Part shown: positions 12,163 to 24,900 of the stretch, piece after piece
Position numbering within the stretch: the first letter of the stretch is position 1
How the letters are laid out: each line of letters starts with the position of its first letter
Assembly (NCBI GenBank): GCA_943737045.1
Contig: CALSFV010000401.1
Span: 124,001 to 188,000 of the forward strand
Source: Parapristionchus giblindavisi
Taxonomy: Eukaryota > Nematoda > Chromadorea > Rhabditida > Diplogasteridae
Length of the DNA: 64,000 nucleotides
Reading direction: 5' to 3'
Made by a program: the position numbers and the translations under genes
Notes under the pieces: model-generated
Told to the model about the DNA's origin: nothing
Databases searched by the model: none
The model's input: the letters and a program-made list of their open reading frames with translations, nothing else

Positions 12163-15100
12163 TTCTGAATAATAATAGATACCGTATACCATAGTGGGAA
12201 GGGTAAGGATGAGAGGGAGAGAGAGAGATGGAGAGGGAGAGGAGAGGGAGAGGGAGAAGTAGAGGGTTGAAATAGTGTAAGTTATTGTGAATGTGATGCC
12301 TTGTCACTACACGACATCATTCTTCTATTCCTCTCTTCTATCTCTTTACTCTTGAAACAACAACTGACAGAATATCTATGTATCTTTACCGACCGGTCTC
12401 TCTCCCTCCCTCTCCCTTCCTCTCTCTCCCTCTCCCTTCCTCCCTCTCCCTCTCCCAAACTCCCTCTCCCTCTCCTTCTTCTCCCTCTCCCTCTCCCTCT
12501 CCCTCTCCCTCTCCCTCTCCCTCTCCCTCTCCCTCTCCCTCTCCCTCTCCCTCTCCCTCTCCCTCTCCCTCTCCCTCTCCCTCTCCCTCTCCCTCTCCCT
12601 CTCCCTCTCCCTCTCCCTCTCCCTCTCCCTCTCCCTCTCCCTCTCCCTCTCCCTCTCCCTCTCCCTCTCCCTCTCCCTCTCCCTCTCCCTCTCCCTCTCC
12701 CTCTCCCTCTCCCTCTCCCTCTCCCTCTCCCTCTCCCTCTCCCTCTCCCTCTCCCTCTCCCTCTCCCTCTCCCTCCATCATGGAAATAGATAGGCAAGTT
12801 TGTGGATGAGTACTGTATATGGAGTGATGGTTGATGATAGACTTTGAAGGATGAGAAAGAAGAAGAAGAAGAAGATAGGTGAGATAGTTAGTATTGAATG
12901 AATGAATTAGATAAGGGAAAGAGATGGTTAACTCTATTTAGATACTCATTATCATGATACATTCGATAATATGATATGAATAGATGTATATAGAGAGATA
13001 AAAATGGACAGTATAACATTTAATATATGAAATACACTGTTAATATATAAAGAGATAAATATAGATAATAGGAATATGCATTAATAGAATGAGATGAGAG
13101 AGAGATAGATCATGATTGTTATTATTGATTGATCAATTTGAATGGAATATCGATTGATTGAATGAGAGATACAGTAATCAGATATATGATAAGATAAAAT
13201 AAATATATAAGTAAAGAAAAGAAATGAAATGGTATGTTGTTCTCATAGCGTAATGATTGTATACCAAGAGAGAAAGTGGGCGGAGTCAATCGAATAAATG
13301 AAGAGCTGTGATTGGTTGACTCCTCCCACAAGAAGAAGAAGAGATGAATTGAAGAGTTAACACTAACATACTACTTTATTATCATAATATATCTATTCTT
13401 ATCATTATTCATATCTATTCCTTTCGACCTTTTATGGTTCAATGCTCATTACAATTAGTGATCAACAGATATCCCTCTATCTATCCCCCCTCTCCCTCTC
13501 CCTCTCTCCCTCTCCCTCTCCCTCTCCCTCTCCCTCTCTCTCTCTCTCTCTCTATCCCATATCCCTATATGATCTCTCCTTAGTTAATCTCATCAAATCA
13601 GTCTTCCTTCAATGTTGCGATGGATAGATTGAATGGAGTCGATACTAATTCGAATAGACACCTTCAACCATCTTTATCTCTCTACCTCTCCTTCTCTCTC
13701 CCTCTCCCTCTCCCTCTCTTCCTCTCCTTACTATCATTGTTATATTGTATTGAATACTTCATCTCTTAATCCCATCCCAACACTTGTTCCTATTCCATTT
13801 CCCATTCAAAAGATTCAAAAGTCATTTGAGTCAATATAGTATTTATTAGATCCAATACAATAGTATATAATTCTAATGACTATATGTATATTCACTCTCT
13901 ACAGTATACCTTCTTCATCTACAGTAACTTCATCTGAATAACACCCCCAATGTGTTCTTAACATCTTATTTGTTTTACAAATGTAAACAATAGATATATG
14001 ATAAATGATTGGCTGATATATGATTAAGTTGAGAAGTATTACCGTAACTCCTGGACATAATATCTTGAGTCCACTCTACAGTACATGAATGTATTGTATC
14101 TCTCTCCTCTTTCTTTCTTCTTCTTCTTCTTTTCACATAATCCTTTCCCCCTTTCAATAGACTTCTTCTTCTTCTTCTATTATTCTATTGACATAACTAA
14201 CTATCATTCATATACCCTTTGGATATCTTCCCTTATCCCCCTATATCTCTCCCTCTTCCTCTCCCTCTGCCTCTCTCTCTCCCTCCCCTCTGCCTCTCCC
14301 TCTCCCTCCCCTCTGCCTCTCCATCTCCTTCACCTTTGAGGACAGCCGTGATAAGTGAACCGCCTGTTATATTCATCGATCATTAGATATAGAGAAGGGA
14401 CAAATTGGAGTTGTCTAATGAAATGAATACATTGAATGATTGAATATAATGAATGATGTAGTATAGATTGAATATAGAAGGTCATTAGTAAACGGATGTC
14501 GGTTGATGTAAAGGTGAGAGTTGAGGATAACCAATAAGTAGATGAAGGTGGGAGAGATAGAAGGATAAAGATAGAGGGAGAGGGAGAGATCAAGAGGGAG
14601 AGGGAGAGATCAAGAAGGAGAGGGAGAGAGGGAGAGGAAGACACTTTAGTGTTTGTATCAGGAATAGGTAAATAAGGTGAGACAAAGGAAGAGCTTAACA
14701 TGAGTGAACCAATAGATTGAATGTGAATAAGATTATGTCTCTCTTTGTAACTACCTCCTTCTAGCTCTACCTCTCCTTCGTTACCTCTCCTTCTGTACCT
14801 CTTCCTCTACCTCTCCTTCTGTACCTCTTCCTCTACCTCTCCTTCTGTACCTCTTCCTCTACCTCTCCTTCTCTACCTCTCCTTTTACCTCTCCTTCTCT
14901 ACCTCTCCTTTTACCTCTCCTTCTCTACCTCTCCTTTTACCTCTCCTTCTCTACCTCTCCTTCTCTACCTCTCCTTCCCTACCTATCACTATAGCTCTCC
15001 TTCTCCACCTCTCCTTATGTACCTCTTCCTCTACCTCTCCTTATGTACCTCTTCCTCTACCTCTCCTTTTACCTCTCCTTCTCTACCTCTCCTTCTGTAC

Positions 15101-15335
15101 CTCTACTTCTCTTCCGTGCCTCTCCCTCTACTTTCTACCTCTCTATTCTCTCCCCTCACCTCCATGAAAACAATCAACTCAGAATCTAATGAAGTTGCAC
15201 ATTATAATGAATGATATTATGGGAGATAATCTATATCCGTTCCCTCCTCTCCATTCCATGAACTCTCTCATCACTCTCTTTCTCTACCCACTCTCCTTAT
15301 ATCATGTACTCTCTCTCTCTCATCTGTTCATATAG
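12163..15335. other. intergenic: CT microsatellites, no gene seen
   Basis: This region upstream of the forkhead gene holds the large (CTCCCT)n block, further CT-rich runs at 13480-13560, 13680-13730 and 14240-14335, a GA-rich run at 14570-14640, and a degenerate cctctccttctgta/ctctacctctcctt tandem array at about 14755-15150. Scattered AT-rich sequence between them shows no convincing exon. Ser/Leu/Pro-rich open frames here are repeat artefacts. Confidence 0.7.
12476..12774. repeat. (CTCCCT)n microsatellite, about 48-50 units
   Basis: A nearly perfect hexanucleotide array runs for about 300 bp. On the minus strand it reads (GGGAGA)n, a regular run of G-triplets separated by three bases. It starts about 310 bp upstream of the forkhead gene's start codon. 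Both strands are open in several frames because the repeat has no stop codons. Confidence 0.95.
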
Positions 15336-17197
15336 GAGAGCATGTCTGAGGGAATTGACATTCTGACCGGGGGTGGTGACATAGCGAAAAATAAATATTT
15401 TTGTTTGATGTGGAATAAAATAGTACACTACCAGGTGACCTCAGCCACACATATGAGAAAGTTTGATTTTGTGTCTGAAGGTTACTGTAAGCGAAAATGT
15501 TCATTTGGTCGAAAAAATTATTTCGGTTCCCAAGCATCCGATCGACTCGGGAGTGGTACCAATCGATTCCTCGAGCGAATACAAGCAACTTTTACTTCGA
15601 TCGCTTTTTAGTCAGGACTTCGAAGAATCGAGTTATTACGAAAACAAACTTTTGAACGTTAATTTCTCTGCGACGGTTCTCTAGGAGGAAGAAATTAAAT
15701 TTGCTTAAATCGTTCTACACTTAATTACGTACCTCATATTTAAATATGAAGGCAAACAAACCTGGTCAAATTTGGTTACGAAAGCAAAATATGACAGTAA
15801 CTCGGTAAAAAAGTCACTTCACGATCCTTAGTGCGCTTGTCATACTGTAGACACCAGTCTCTTTTCACGGCTCTATGCCCGGACTCTCCCTATAGGTATA
15901 ATTTATTTCGTTTTTACATGTTTTTTTTACTTAAAATTAAAACACACACTAGGGGGAAAACATTAAAAACGGAATAAATTGAGCAAGAATAAACCAATTA
16001 ATGGTGCCGGGTATAGAGCTGTGAATAAGAAAATATGACAGAGCATCAATTGCTATAGAACCTTTTTAAAGAAAGAAGAAAGTAAATATGCTTAAAACGT
16101 TCTACATCTAATACCAAACCTTATATTAAAATATGAAGACCAACAAAAGAGGTCAAGTTTGTATTTGAACGCAAAATATGACAGTGGCTCAGTCTAAGAC
16201 TACTTCACGATATTATTTTGGTGCCTTGTCACTCTGGTGTTGAAATCCATGCATGATCACGGATACGAGTATAATCATGCATGATTCGACATTAAATGCA
16301 TGATCATACATGGGATATCCACGGTTCGATATCATACATGGATTCTTCGTGATCGTGTATAGATTTTCCGTGATCTTGCATGGAGTCTCAAAATCCACGC
16401 ATGATCACGGATAACCCATGCATGATTCGAGTATTTTCCATGCTAGATCAAGTCATTAATTGCACGAATTTTACTTGAATCATGCATGGATTCAAACGCC
16501 AGAGCATATTGTCTTATTCACGGCTCTATACCCGGCCCCATTAATTGGTTTATTTTTGCTCAATTTATTCTGTTTTTAAATGTTTTCCCCCTATTGTGTG
16601 TTTTAATTTTAAGTAAAAAAACATGTAAAAACGAAATAAATTATACCTATAGGGAGAGTCCGGGCATAGAGCCGTGAAAAGAGACAGGTGTCTACAGTAT
16701 AACAAGCGCACTAAGGATAGTGAAGCGACTTTTTTACCGAGTTGCTGTCATATTTTGCTTTCGTAACCAAATTTGACCAGGTTTGTTTGCCTTCATATTT
16801 AAATATAAGGCAGGTAATTAAGTGTAGAACGATTTAAGCAAATTTAATTTCTTCCTCCTAGAGAACCGTCGTATAGAAATTAACGTTCAAAAGTTTGTTT
16901 TCGTAATAACTCGATTCTTCGAAGTCCTGACTAAAAAGCGATCGCAGTAAAAGTTGCTTGTATTCGCTCGAGGAATCGATTGGTACCACTCCCGAGTCGA
17001 TCGGATGCTTGGGAACCGAAATAATTTTTTCGAACAAATGAACATTTTCGCTTACAGTAACCTTCAGACACAAAATCAAACTTTCTCATATGTGTGGCTG
17101 AGGTCACCTGGCAGTGTACTATTTTATTCCACATCAAACAAAAATATTTATTTTTCGCTATGTCACCTCATATGTGAGTTCCCTCAGACAGGCTCTC
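15336..17197. mobile_element. 1.86-kb fold-back element with long inverted arms
   Basis: The left arm from 15336 (GAGAGCATGTCTGAGGGAA) is repeated inverted at the right end (GAGAGCCTGTCTGAGGGAA read from 17197). Similarity continues for about 600-700 bp, including a shared block around 15340-15600 versus 16935-17190. ATAG flanks both sides (15332-15335 and 17198-17201), a likely 4-bp duplication. The interior holds a second, more diverged copy of the arm (about 15958-16222 plus 16505-16600), itself interrupted by a MITE. No transposase-like frame is seen. Confidence 0.8.
16232..16504 (+). mobile_element. CATGCATGATCACGG-family MITE nested in the fold-back element
   Basis: It runs from CTCTGGTGTTGAAATCCATG to catggattcaaacgCCAGAG, with inverted ends and CA on both flanks (16230-16231 and 16505-16506). 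Removing it rejoins gccttgtca with tattgtcttattcacggctc, restoring similarity to the equivalent part of the fold-back arm (about 15835-15885). It therefore inserted after that element formed. Confidence 0.75.
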
Positions 17198-18867
17198 ATA
17201 GTAACTAATGAGTGAAATGATATCTTTATTAGAATGAATAAGTATTGACTACAATTGGATGAGAAAATGAAGATATTATGAATAATAAGAAGAGAACAAA
17301 TCAATATATACCATAAGAGACTAAATAATTATTTATTCTTTTATATTTATCCATAAATATCTCTTCCTCTCCTCCTCCTCATCCCTTCATCTTCTCCCTC
17401 TATCCCTTCAATAGATAATCTCTTCATAATATTGATTCCTTTCAATCAAATCGGAAGTGATTATGATATAAGATGAATAGATAACAGATATCATGATGGA
17501 TTAACCATATGATCTCAAGAGGGATGAGTATCTATTATATTCTATTGTAGACGCAATAGATGGATAATAGTATGAGGATGGGAAGGATTATAAGTAGTGT
17601 TCATCCATATGGAAGGAAGTATCTAATACATTCACAACTAATATATCCATCAATTACACTTTTAAATTGACATTTGGAAGAATTAAATCATAAATTCATA
17701 CATTAAAATTGTTTAGAGCTCCTAAAGCAGATGAGTAATAACAGATTTATTATAGATTAAGTATTACTTATTTTGAATGAATAGATATGTTATTCATTGA
17801 ATCTATTATCCTACTATCTGTTAATGAAGAAAGAAAGGAAAGATATTTTAAGAGTGTAAATGGAATGAAGAATAGAGAATAAAGAGAAGAAGAAGAATAA
17901 AAGATAGAAATATATACGGTAGGAATAGAGAAAGGTTTAGAAGAGAGAGAAGAAGATCTAGAATGTAGATATGAAAGGGGACAATTTGAAGAAGAAGGGG
18001 AATATATACCTATGGATAGAGAATTCCTTATCTATTCAATCGAACTAATTGTATACTACAAATATTCTACAAAAGGAATGACCGATTTATTTAGTAACTC
18101 CTTGACCTTCTTGATATAATGATAGACTTCATAAGATCATATACATATATTCATATTCAATATACACCATCTACTACTCTTCCATTGAATTACGTAATAC
18201 TTGGACTTCTCTCTCATTATATCTAAAGTGAGGACACGGTGGAAGGGAGAGGGAGAGGTAGAGATAGAGAGGGAGAGATAGATAGATAGAAAGTGAGGGA
18301 GGTAGATGTATTAACTACTTTATGATGGTTGTTACACAACATTCAAAGAGACCGATATGAGATGGAAATCAATATATGATTCATTTATTAATAGACACCT
18401 TCTCATTAGACCTTCCATTCCATTCTATCTACATCATTCAAATATCTATCATAGAAAGAAGAGAAAGAAGAGGAATTAACTTTGACTTATGGTCTAATCA
18501 AACATTGTTCAACTAACAAATCCTTAATTCATTGATCCGATCCTTTGATCATTCTTTCATCATATTGATATGTTTATAGTTTGTGTCAATAAGAGTGATT
18601 GATTTGTATTGACATGAACAAAAGTTTGATTGATCTTTTGTTATTACTTCTTTTGTTGCTTTTCACTTTTGATGAAGATAGATTGATAGTAAAAGAGAAT
18701 AAATTGTATAAATCATAGATCATAAATTCTCTTATCTCTTATCTTCTATGGCTCTTTTTTGTCTAGTTCTTCTTAAAGTGAATGAATGGACTAAAGAATA
18801 CATTAGATGATCCACTTAGTGATAAGCTTCAAATAGACCAAGAAGACTATGCCATTCTTATTCATTT
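17198..18867. other. intergenic AT-rich sequence, no gene seen
   Basis: I find no splice-consistent coding series here. A short GA-rich run lies at 18243-18300. The last ~250 bp directly precede the cuticlin gene and probably contain its promoter, but no specific element can be named. Confidence 0.6.
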
Positions 18868-20124
18868 ATGAAACTTTCTCATCTTTTTCTTTTTCCTCTT
18901 TATGTTTTATCTCAATCTTTAGATGATAATGAAGTGATTGGAGAGCCTGAGGTATCAATTATATTTAATATTTATATTATAATAAATATAAATCTAGATA
19001 GAATGTGGTCCTTCATCAGTAATTGTCAATTGGAGAACAATTCATCCATTCGAAGGGACTGTATTTGTAAAAGGAATGAGAAATAATACTGAATGTATTA
19101 ATACCAGTAGAGGAAGAGAAGTATCTACTACTAATTAATATATGGATTAATGAAATCTATAGGTAGCCGGAATTGAAATATCATTCAATTCATGTAATAT
19201 GTTACGATCTCATTCATTAAAGGTGGAGTCCGACGAATATTTTCGTGAACAAACTGTGAAGACAGAAAGATAGCCAAAGTTATTCTGCACACCTTACATA
19301 AATTAGTTTATGTTAATTTAGCTTATTGATCGCTAGAATCATGAATGAATCCATGCTTGATGTACAGGCAAAGGCGCGAAATTTTGAAAATAGGAAAGTT
19401 CAGCAATAGGTTTCGAACCCGCGACGTTATGCTTACTAGTGAGCACTTTTACCACTGCGCTACGGGATTGATGAATGGTCGTGCTAATTTCTTGCATATC
19501 ACTTGTCCCTTGCCTAATAGATATGTTATACATTTGCATAGACATTCGAGGGCCTCCATCTAATTAGAATATACTACTGATCTAGTTGCTGGACAGGTAG
19601 AAATATATATGGATAGATGATCTAATCAAGAAATATTAAGGTATCCAATGTATATAAATATGCTGATAAGGATGAATTATTCTATCAATGTCAAATAACA
19701 ATATCAATCAAGGCATCAATCTAATATCATTGACTAACTAATCAATATGAATGAATAGGAACCAACATCTGAATGTATTCATCCAATATGTAATAATATA
19801 TCATCTAATTTTACTTCATTCCCTTCATCATCTCTATATAAACATAGAAAAGCTCGTTCTATTCAATATACTATAGATGTTCAATCACAATTAACTGCAT
19901 TGGATATAAATACATCCAAGGTTTCAAAATATTTAGAATTAATCAATTAATTTTATTATTATCAGATTGATGCTATGAAGACTTCTCCAACTCCAATTTG
20001 TTCATATTCAAACTTTCTAATTGTTATTGTCACTTTAATATTTTTTCTGATATTATTTTCTATAGTCTTATTCTTCATTCTTTTTCGTAGAGATAATACC
20101 AAAAATGTGAAAATATTCTCCTAG
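18868..20124 (+). CDS. cuticlin-like ZP-domain protein, internally deleted
   Basis: Exons 18868-18951, 18998-19120, 19163-19222, ~19567-19596, 19641-19712, 19759-19920 and 19966-20124 give a signal peptide (MKLSHLFLFPLYVLS) and the start of ZP-N (CGPSSVIVNW, GTVFVKGMRNNTEC, EISFNSCNMLRSHSLK). The end of ZP-C follows (TDLVAGQ, VYKYADKDELFYQCQITI, SECIHPIC), then a basic RKAR cleavage-like site and a C-terminal transmembrane helix. Such proteins polymerise in the apical matrix or cuticle. The ZP-C end strongly resembles nematode CUT-1-type proteins. About 100 residues expected between SHSLK and TDLVAGQ are absent. Their place (19223-19566) holds a tRNA-like repeat, and an in-frame stop lies directly before TDLVAGQ, so this may be a pseudogene or a misassembly. 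The intron after 19712 would use a GC donor. Confidence 0.7.
19372..19470 (-). repeat. tRNA-derived (SINE-like) sequence
   Basis: The minus strand has a perfect A-box (TAGCGCAGTGG) followed by a perfect B-box (GGTTCGAAACC). The T-stem and acceptor stem do not pair, so this is not a functional tRNA. A downstream segment (about 19493-19560, ttgtcccttgc...atttgcata) recurs at 24866-24930, supporting a dispersed repeat. Confidence 0.6.
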
Positions 20125-21925
20125 TCTTTCATTTATTTATTTAATATTTATACAATTTGCATTGCCATTTTTCACGTTATTATACGCTAAAAAATAATTG
20201 TACAAAAATTGTAGATTGGTGACAATGAACTATTACATAACTTTAAAAAAGTTTATGTGTTATACAGGGTTGAGAATTTATGTTTCCGTATTTTTTTTCT
20301 TCTGTTATTTATCTGGCCATTTTGGTGACCAGAAAATATTCTGACCAGAAAAAAAAAATTTTTAAACAGAAATTTTTTACAATATTATTATTCGAAATAT
20401 GTAGTTTTAAAGAAAAAAAGAAGTAAACTCATTTAGTGTTTTTCAAATACAGTACACAGAGAGCAAACTTGCCCGAATACGGGCAACAGATTTCCAACTT
20501 TCCATACTCGTCTACACGATTTTCCCACATTCGGGCAAATTGTAGCCCAAAACCAGCGATTTGCCCATATAGCATTTGCCAGAATATGGGCAAATTTTCG
20601 CAAAATATCCCTACTCGGGGAAATTTATTCTCTGTGTAGATACGGTCGGAATTTTCATGATCGGGCTTTGGTATCCCGGTTTTGGAATTCGGATTTTGGT
20701 ATCTCGGTGTTGGAGCTAGTGAAGCGAAACATGTTTTTTGTCATTTCTATAGTGTTGCATAGTATTTTGTTGTTTTTATTTGGCTGCTCCTAGATAAAAA
20801 TGCATGCGAAATGGGTTTTGCAATCAAACTAATAAAAACATTGAGAAAATCAATGATTTTAATTTAATTTAATTTAATTTATCATACATTGAATAAATGT
20901 CACAACAAGCGATAAATAGATAGAGTGAATTATGTTTAGGCGAGGGGGTCGGAGAGATGGAGGGAAGGATCTCACTGTATTTGGTCGCTTCAGGGTTCAA
21001 AGATCATATCAGGTTAGATCTATATAAGGGTGGATGAAGCCCTAAGCGGGAAGAGGACCGCTTTGTGTCAGTAGAGACAGACTGACATAAACCGGAAGCA
21101 CAAAAACAGGAGAATCCTTACTACAAAAACAGGAGAATCCTTATTTTATGATATTTTCAGAAATTTCTGTTTTCTGATTTCAGAATAAAATGTTTTTATT
21201 TATCAGCCCTGATGTTATAACATGGATACTGTTTTCTTATTTACTTAAATTGACAATTGTTGGGGCTATTATCATTATCTGATATGTTTACTTCATCCAC
21301 AGGATTGCAAAATAATACATTGCAAAATTACTATATCCATCTACAATATGTAGTTCGGGATTCATTCTCTTTCCTCTATAATTACAGTAACAAATTGAGT
21401 CAAAAAACAATTCCTGTTTTTTTTTGTCTTTTTTGACAATTCATTTTTACAAGATGTGTGATTTTCCATAGGGAGTCTTATCTTGCACTATACAGATACA
21501 TTCATAATCTTCTGTCTTATACTGATGGCCCTCCGTGACCACCGCAGTACAAGGATGCTATCCTTGTTTTGTGCTGCACACAAGTTTAATTCTGCATATT
21601 TCAATGAAAACAAATTGAAAATATAAACAAAAAAATCTTGTTTCAAGAATTCATATAATTATATATAAAAAATTCGAATTATTTTGTTCCGACAGTATAC
21701 TCTTCGTGTCGATTGTACACTAAAATAGCTACGGATTTCCTTCAAAGAAAATTTCTCGAAGGTCTGAAATTCTTCTGACTTCTTTCCTTTCTTCCACATC
21801 TTTCTCGTATATCGCCGTTATCTTCTTTTGTCATTCAGTTATTGATTTCTATTGTATCCGTTCTGTTCGCATCTGAAATAGTACACACATTTGATGTTAG
21901 TTTTATCTCATAATTATAGATAGCG
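20125..21925. other. intergenic, repeat-bearing, no gene seen
   Basis: It contains the small TIR element at 20455-20636, an aatttaatttaattt run near 20860, and a duplicated acaggagaatcctta pair at 21104-21145. Other sequence shows no coding exons. The last stretch before 21926 is the presumed CCT2 promoter. Confidence 0.6.
20455..20636. mobile_element. 182-bp MITE, CACAGAGA ends, TA duplication
   Basis: The left end is CACAGAGAGCAAACTTGCCC. The inverted right end is CACAGAGAATAAATTTCCCC. TA flanks both sides (20453-20454 and 20637-20638). The interior has several gggcaa/ttgccc repeats. A TA duplication suggests a Tc1/mariner-type mobiliser. Confidence 0.65.
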
Positions 21926-24900
21926 ATGCTGCCAGTACAGATTCTGAAGGATCATGCTCAAGAAGAACGAGGAGAGAATGCTAGACTATCATCTTTCGTG
22001 GGAGCTATCGCTATTGGTGACTTGGTTAAAACAACTCTTGGACCAAAGGGAATGGTCAGTTTCAGTTTAATTTCAAGCTCTATATATATTTATCGCATGC
22101 TCACCATGAACGATACAGTCGAAAAATTGTGAAGTAATAATTATAATTAATCAATATACTCTCAAGAAACGGTAGATAAAGATTAAGATGATGGATAGGG
22201 CAAAGGGGTTGGGAAGTCTGATGTGAGCTAGCCGTCCCTCTCATATCATCAAGCTGTCTTTTGTTTCTTCATTTACTATCGTCGTGAAGTAATTTTATTT
22301 AGGACAAGATCCTCATCAGTGGTAATGCTGATCGTCAAGATATCAAAGTAACCAATGATGGAGCAACCATCCTCAAATCAATTGGAGTTGATAATCCCGC
22401 TGCTAAGGTTCTAGTTGGTGAGTATATATAATGATTCTCATTCATCATTCATATTTATGCTTATCCCATTATTTCTCTATGATATTCCTGCATCCTAAAC
22501 ATCAATATTTTTGTTAAGATATGTCAATGGCTCAAGATCAAGAAGTAGGAGATGGAACAACCTCAGTAACAGTGCTTGCATCTGAACTACTCAAGGAGGC
22601 AGAGAAGCTAATTGCTATGAGAATTCATCCTCAAACCATCATCAGTGGATATAGACAAGCTCTCAAACTTGCACAAGACGCTCTTAGAGAAAATGCTGTT
22701 GAATCTGGGTTTGTATATTCATTGCATTTAATCTATTTACAATTTTATTTTGCATTGTTTGCAATTCGTTCGTTGGGGTCATAGGTCGAATAGCTAATTT
22801 TAAAATGCGGTCAGGTTTTTTGATTTTTGGAAATGTTGGCTCAAATGCGGTCAGTTTTTCGATTTCTGGGAAATTTAGGCTCAAAATGCGGTCAGGTTTT
22901 TCGATTTTTTGGAAAATTTAGGCACAAAATGCGGTCAGGCTTTGTACTTTGTAACGTACTTTTCGACCTATTGTTGGGGTTAAGATTTTGTGAGTGGATT
23001 ATTCATATTACTGTTATCATATGGTTACAGACCCAAACTACGTGATGATCTTCTTAAGATCGCAAGAACTACTCTTAGCAGTAAGATTCTTTCTCAATAT
23101 AATGCACTGTTTTCTACACTTGCTGTTGATGCTGTTCTCAGATTGAAGGTACTGCCTTATCATCAATTATATAATTTATTTTTGTCTCTTAATATTTGAT
23201 AAATTAGCTTTGGATTTGTACTGATTATGTTATCGTAACCGTTGTTATTTTCTATATATTGATGTGTTGAGGGTTCTCGTAATCTTGATTCTATTCAAAT
23301 AATCAAGAAACTCGGAGGATCATTGAATGAGTCTTATCTTGATGAAGGTACGATTATTCATTTCTTCAAGTTTAGAAATAGATTTTTAAAATAAATAGAA
23401 GTGAAATAGATCATTGCTTCAGTCTATGAATTGTAGGTTTCCTCCTTGAGAAACTTCCTGGTATGTATCAACCACGTCGTCTTGAGAATGCTAAGATTCT
23501 TATTGCTAATACTCCCATGGATACTGATAAGGTATTATAGATTGAATTGATATAATGAATGAATAAATGAATTGTAGGTTAAAGTATTTGGATCTCGTGT
23601 CCGTGTTGATGGTGTAGCTAAAGTAGCTGAATTAGAAGCAGCTGAGAAGTTGAAGATGAAGGAAAAGGTTTGTATTTATAATTTTTTTATTTATAAAGTT
23701 CTTTCCATAAATCTTCTCTTTTTTATTGTTGCGTCGGACAGTTTCCAGAAAACATGCTCTGTAAAAATTGTGTAGTTGCAGAGCACATTACACAATTTAA
23801 AAAAAAACAAAACAAAGCACAGGGATGTAGATATTGCATGATTAGACTTGAAAATTAAAAGCAGTCGTAGATACCGCTGTATAAGGCATAATCGTGTATG
23901 GGATTATATATGAATGATATATTATTTCTAGGTTGAGAAGATCATTTCCCATAAGATGAATGTATTCATCAATCGTCAATTGATCTACAATTATCCTGAA
24001 CAATTATTCGCTGATGCAGGAATAATGGCCATTGAACATGCTGACTTTGAAGGAATCGAGAGACTTGCTCTTGTATTGGGTTAATATCATATATTTATAT
24101 TAAAGTGAATGAATGTTGTATATTAAGGTGGTGAGATCGTATCAACATTTGATACTCCATCCAATGTCAAGTTTGGTCATTGTGATTTAGTTGAAGAGGT
24201 TATGATTGGTGAAGATAGACTGATGAGATTCTCTGGAGTTGCACTTGGTATCCATTTACTATCATTCACTACTAATTATTCATATTATGATCATTTCTTA
24301 GATATGTATATTTTAATATTTGTAGGTGAGGCATGCTCTATTGTTCTTCGTGGAGCCACCAATCAAATTCTTGAAGAGGTAGTATTTATTATTTTTATTG
24401 AATTAAAGGGGGAGTAACCCTTTGACAAAAACAAAGTCCGGAAATTCTATTTTGAATTCCGCCTTAATGCATTTTTGGAGTCGGAGCTTCCGGAACTCTA
24501 CCACAGCATACGGTAATAGCATGAAAACTGATCAATAAAACAAGATTGATTTGATTCTGTGAAAATCTAAAGGAGGAGGGAGAGAGGCTAGGGGAGGGGT
24601 TCATCGATGTCCCATATGGATCAATCAATGCGCATAAGGTAGATCAAATCAAGTTGCATATCTCAGGGATGTGCATTTTACGTTTTACGATTGTACGACA
24701 TTTTTCGTAAAATTTTTACGACGTAAAATTTACGAGAAGTGAAAAATTTAACGAAACGAAAAAAATGGCAAAAAAAAGGGAAATTGGTGAAATTAATTTC
24801 AAAAAGTGGCGTAAAATCAATTTTTGGGATGGAGTTCTGCGAATATTTTTGTAACTTTTTGCTTATCATTTGTCCCTTGCATAAGAGAGTAGTTAGATAT

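Noticed and set aside
12282..12797. Several long overlapping frames of (RG)n, (EG)n, (SP)n and (LP)n
   Set aside because: They are produced by the stop-free CTCCCT hexanucleotide repeat in every phase and show no unique coding sequence.
15328..17208. Matching frames at both ends of the fold-back (for example MILCLKVTVSENVH...)
   Set aside because: The frames recur because the DNA is an inverted repeat. They are short, do not extend inward, and show no transposase motif.
19372..19470. Functional tRNA gene on the minus strand
   Set aside because: A- and B-boxes are good, but the acceptor and T stems do not pair and the anticodon loop is the wrong size.
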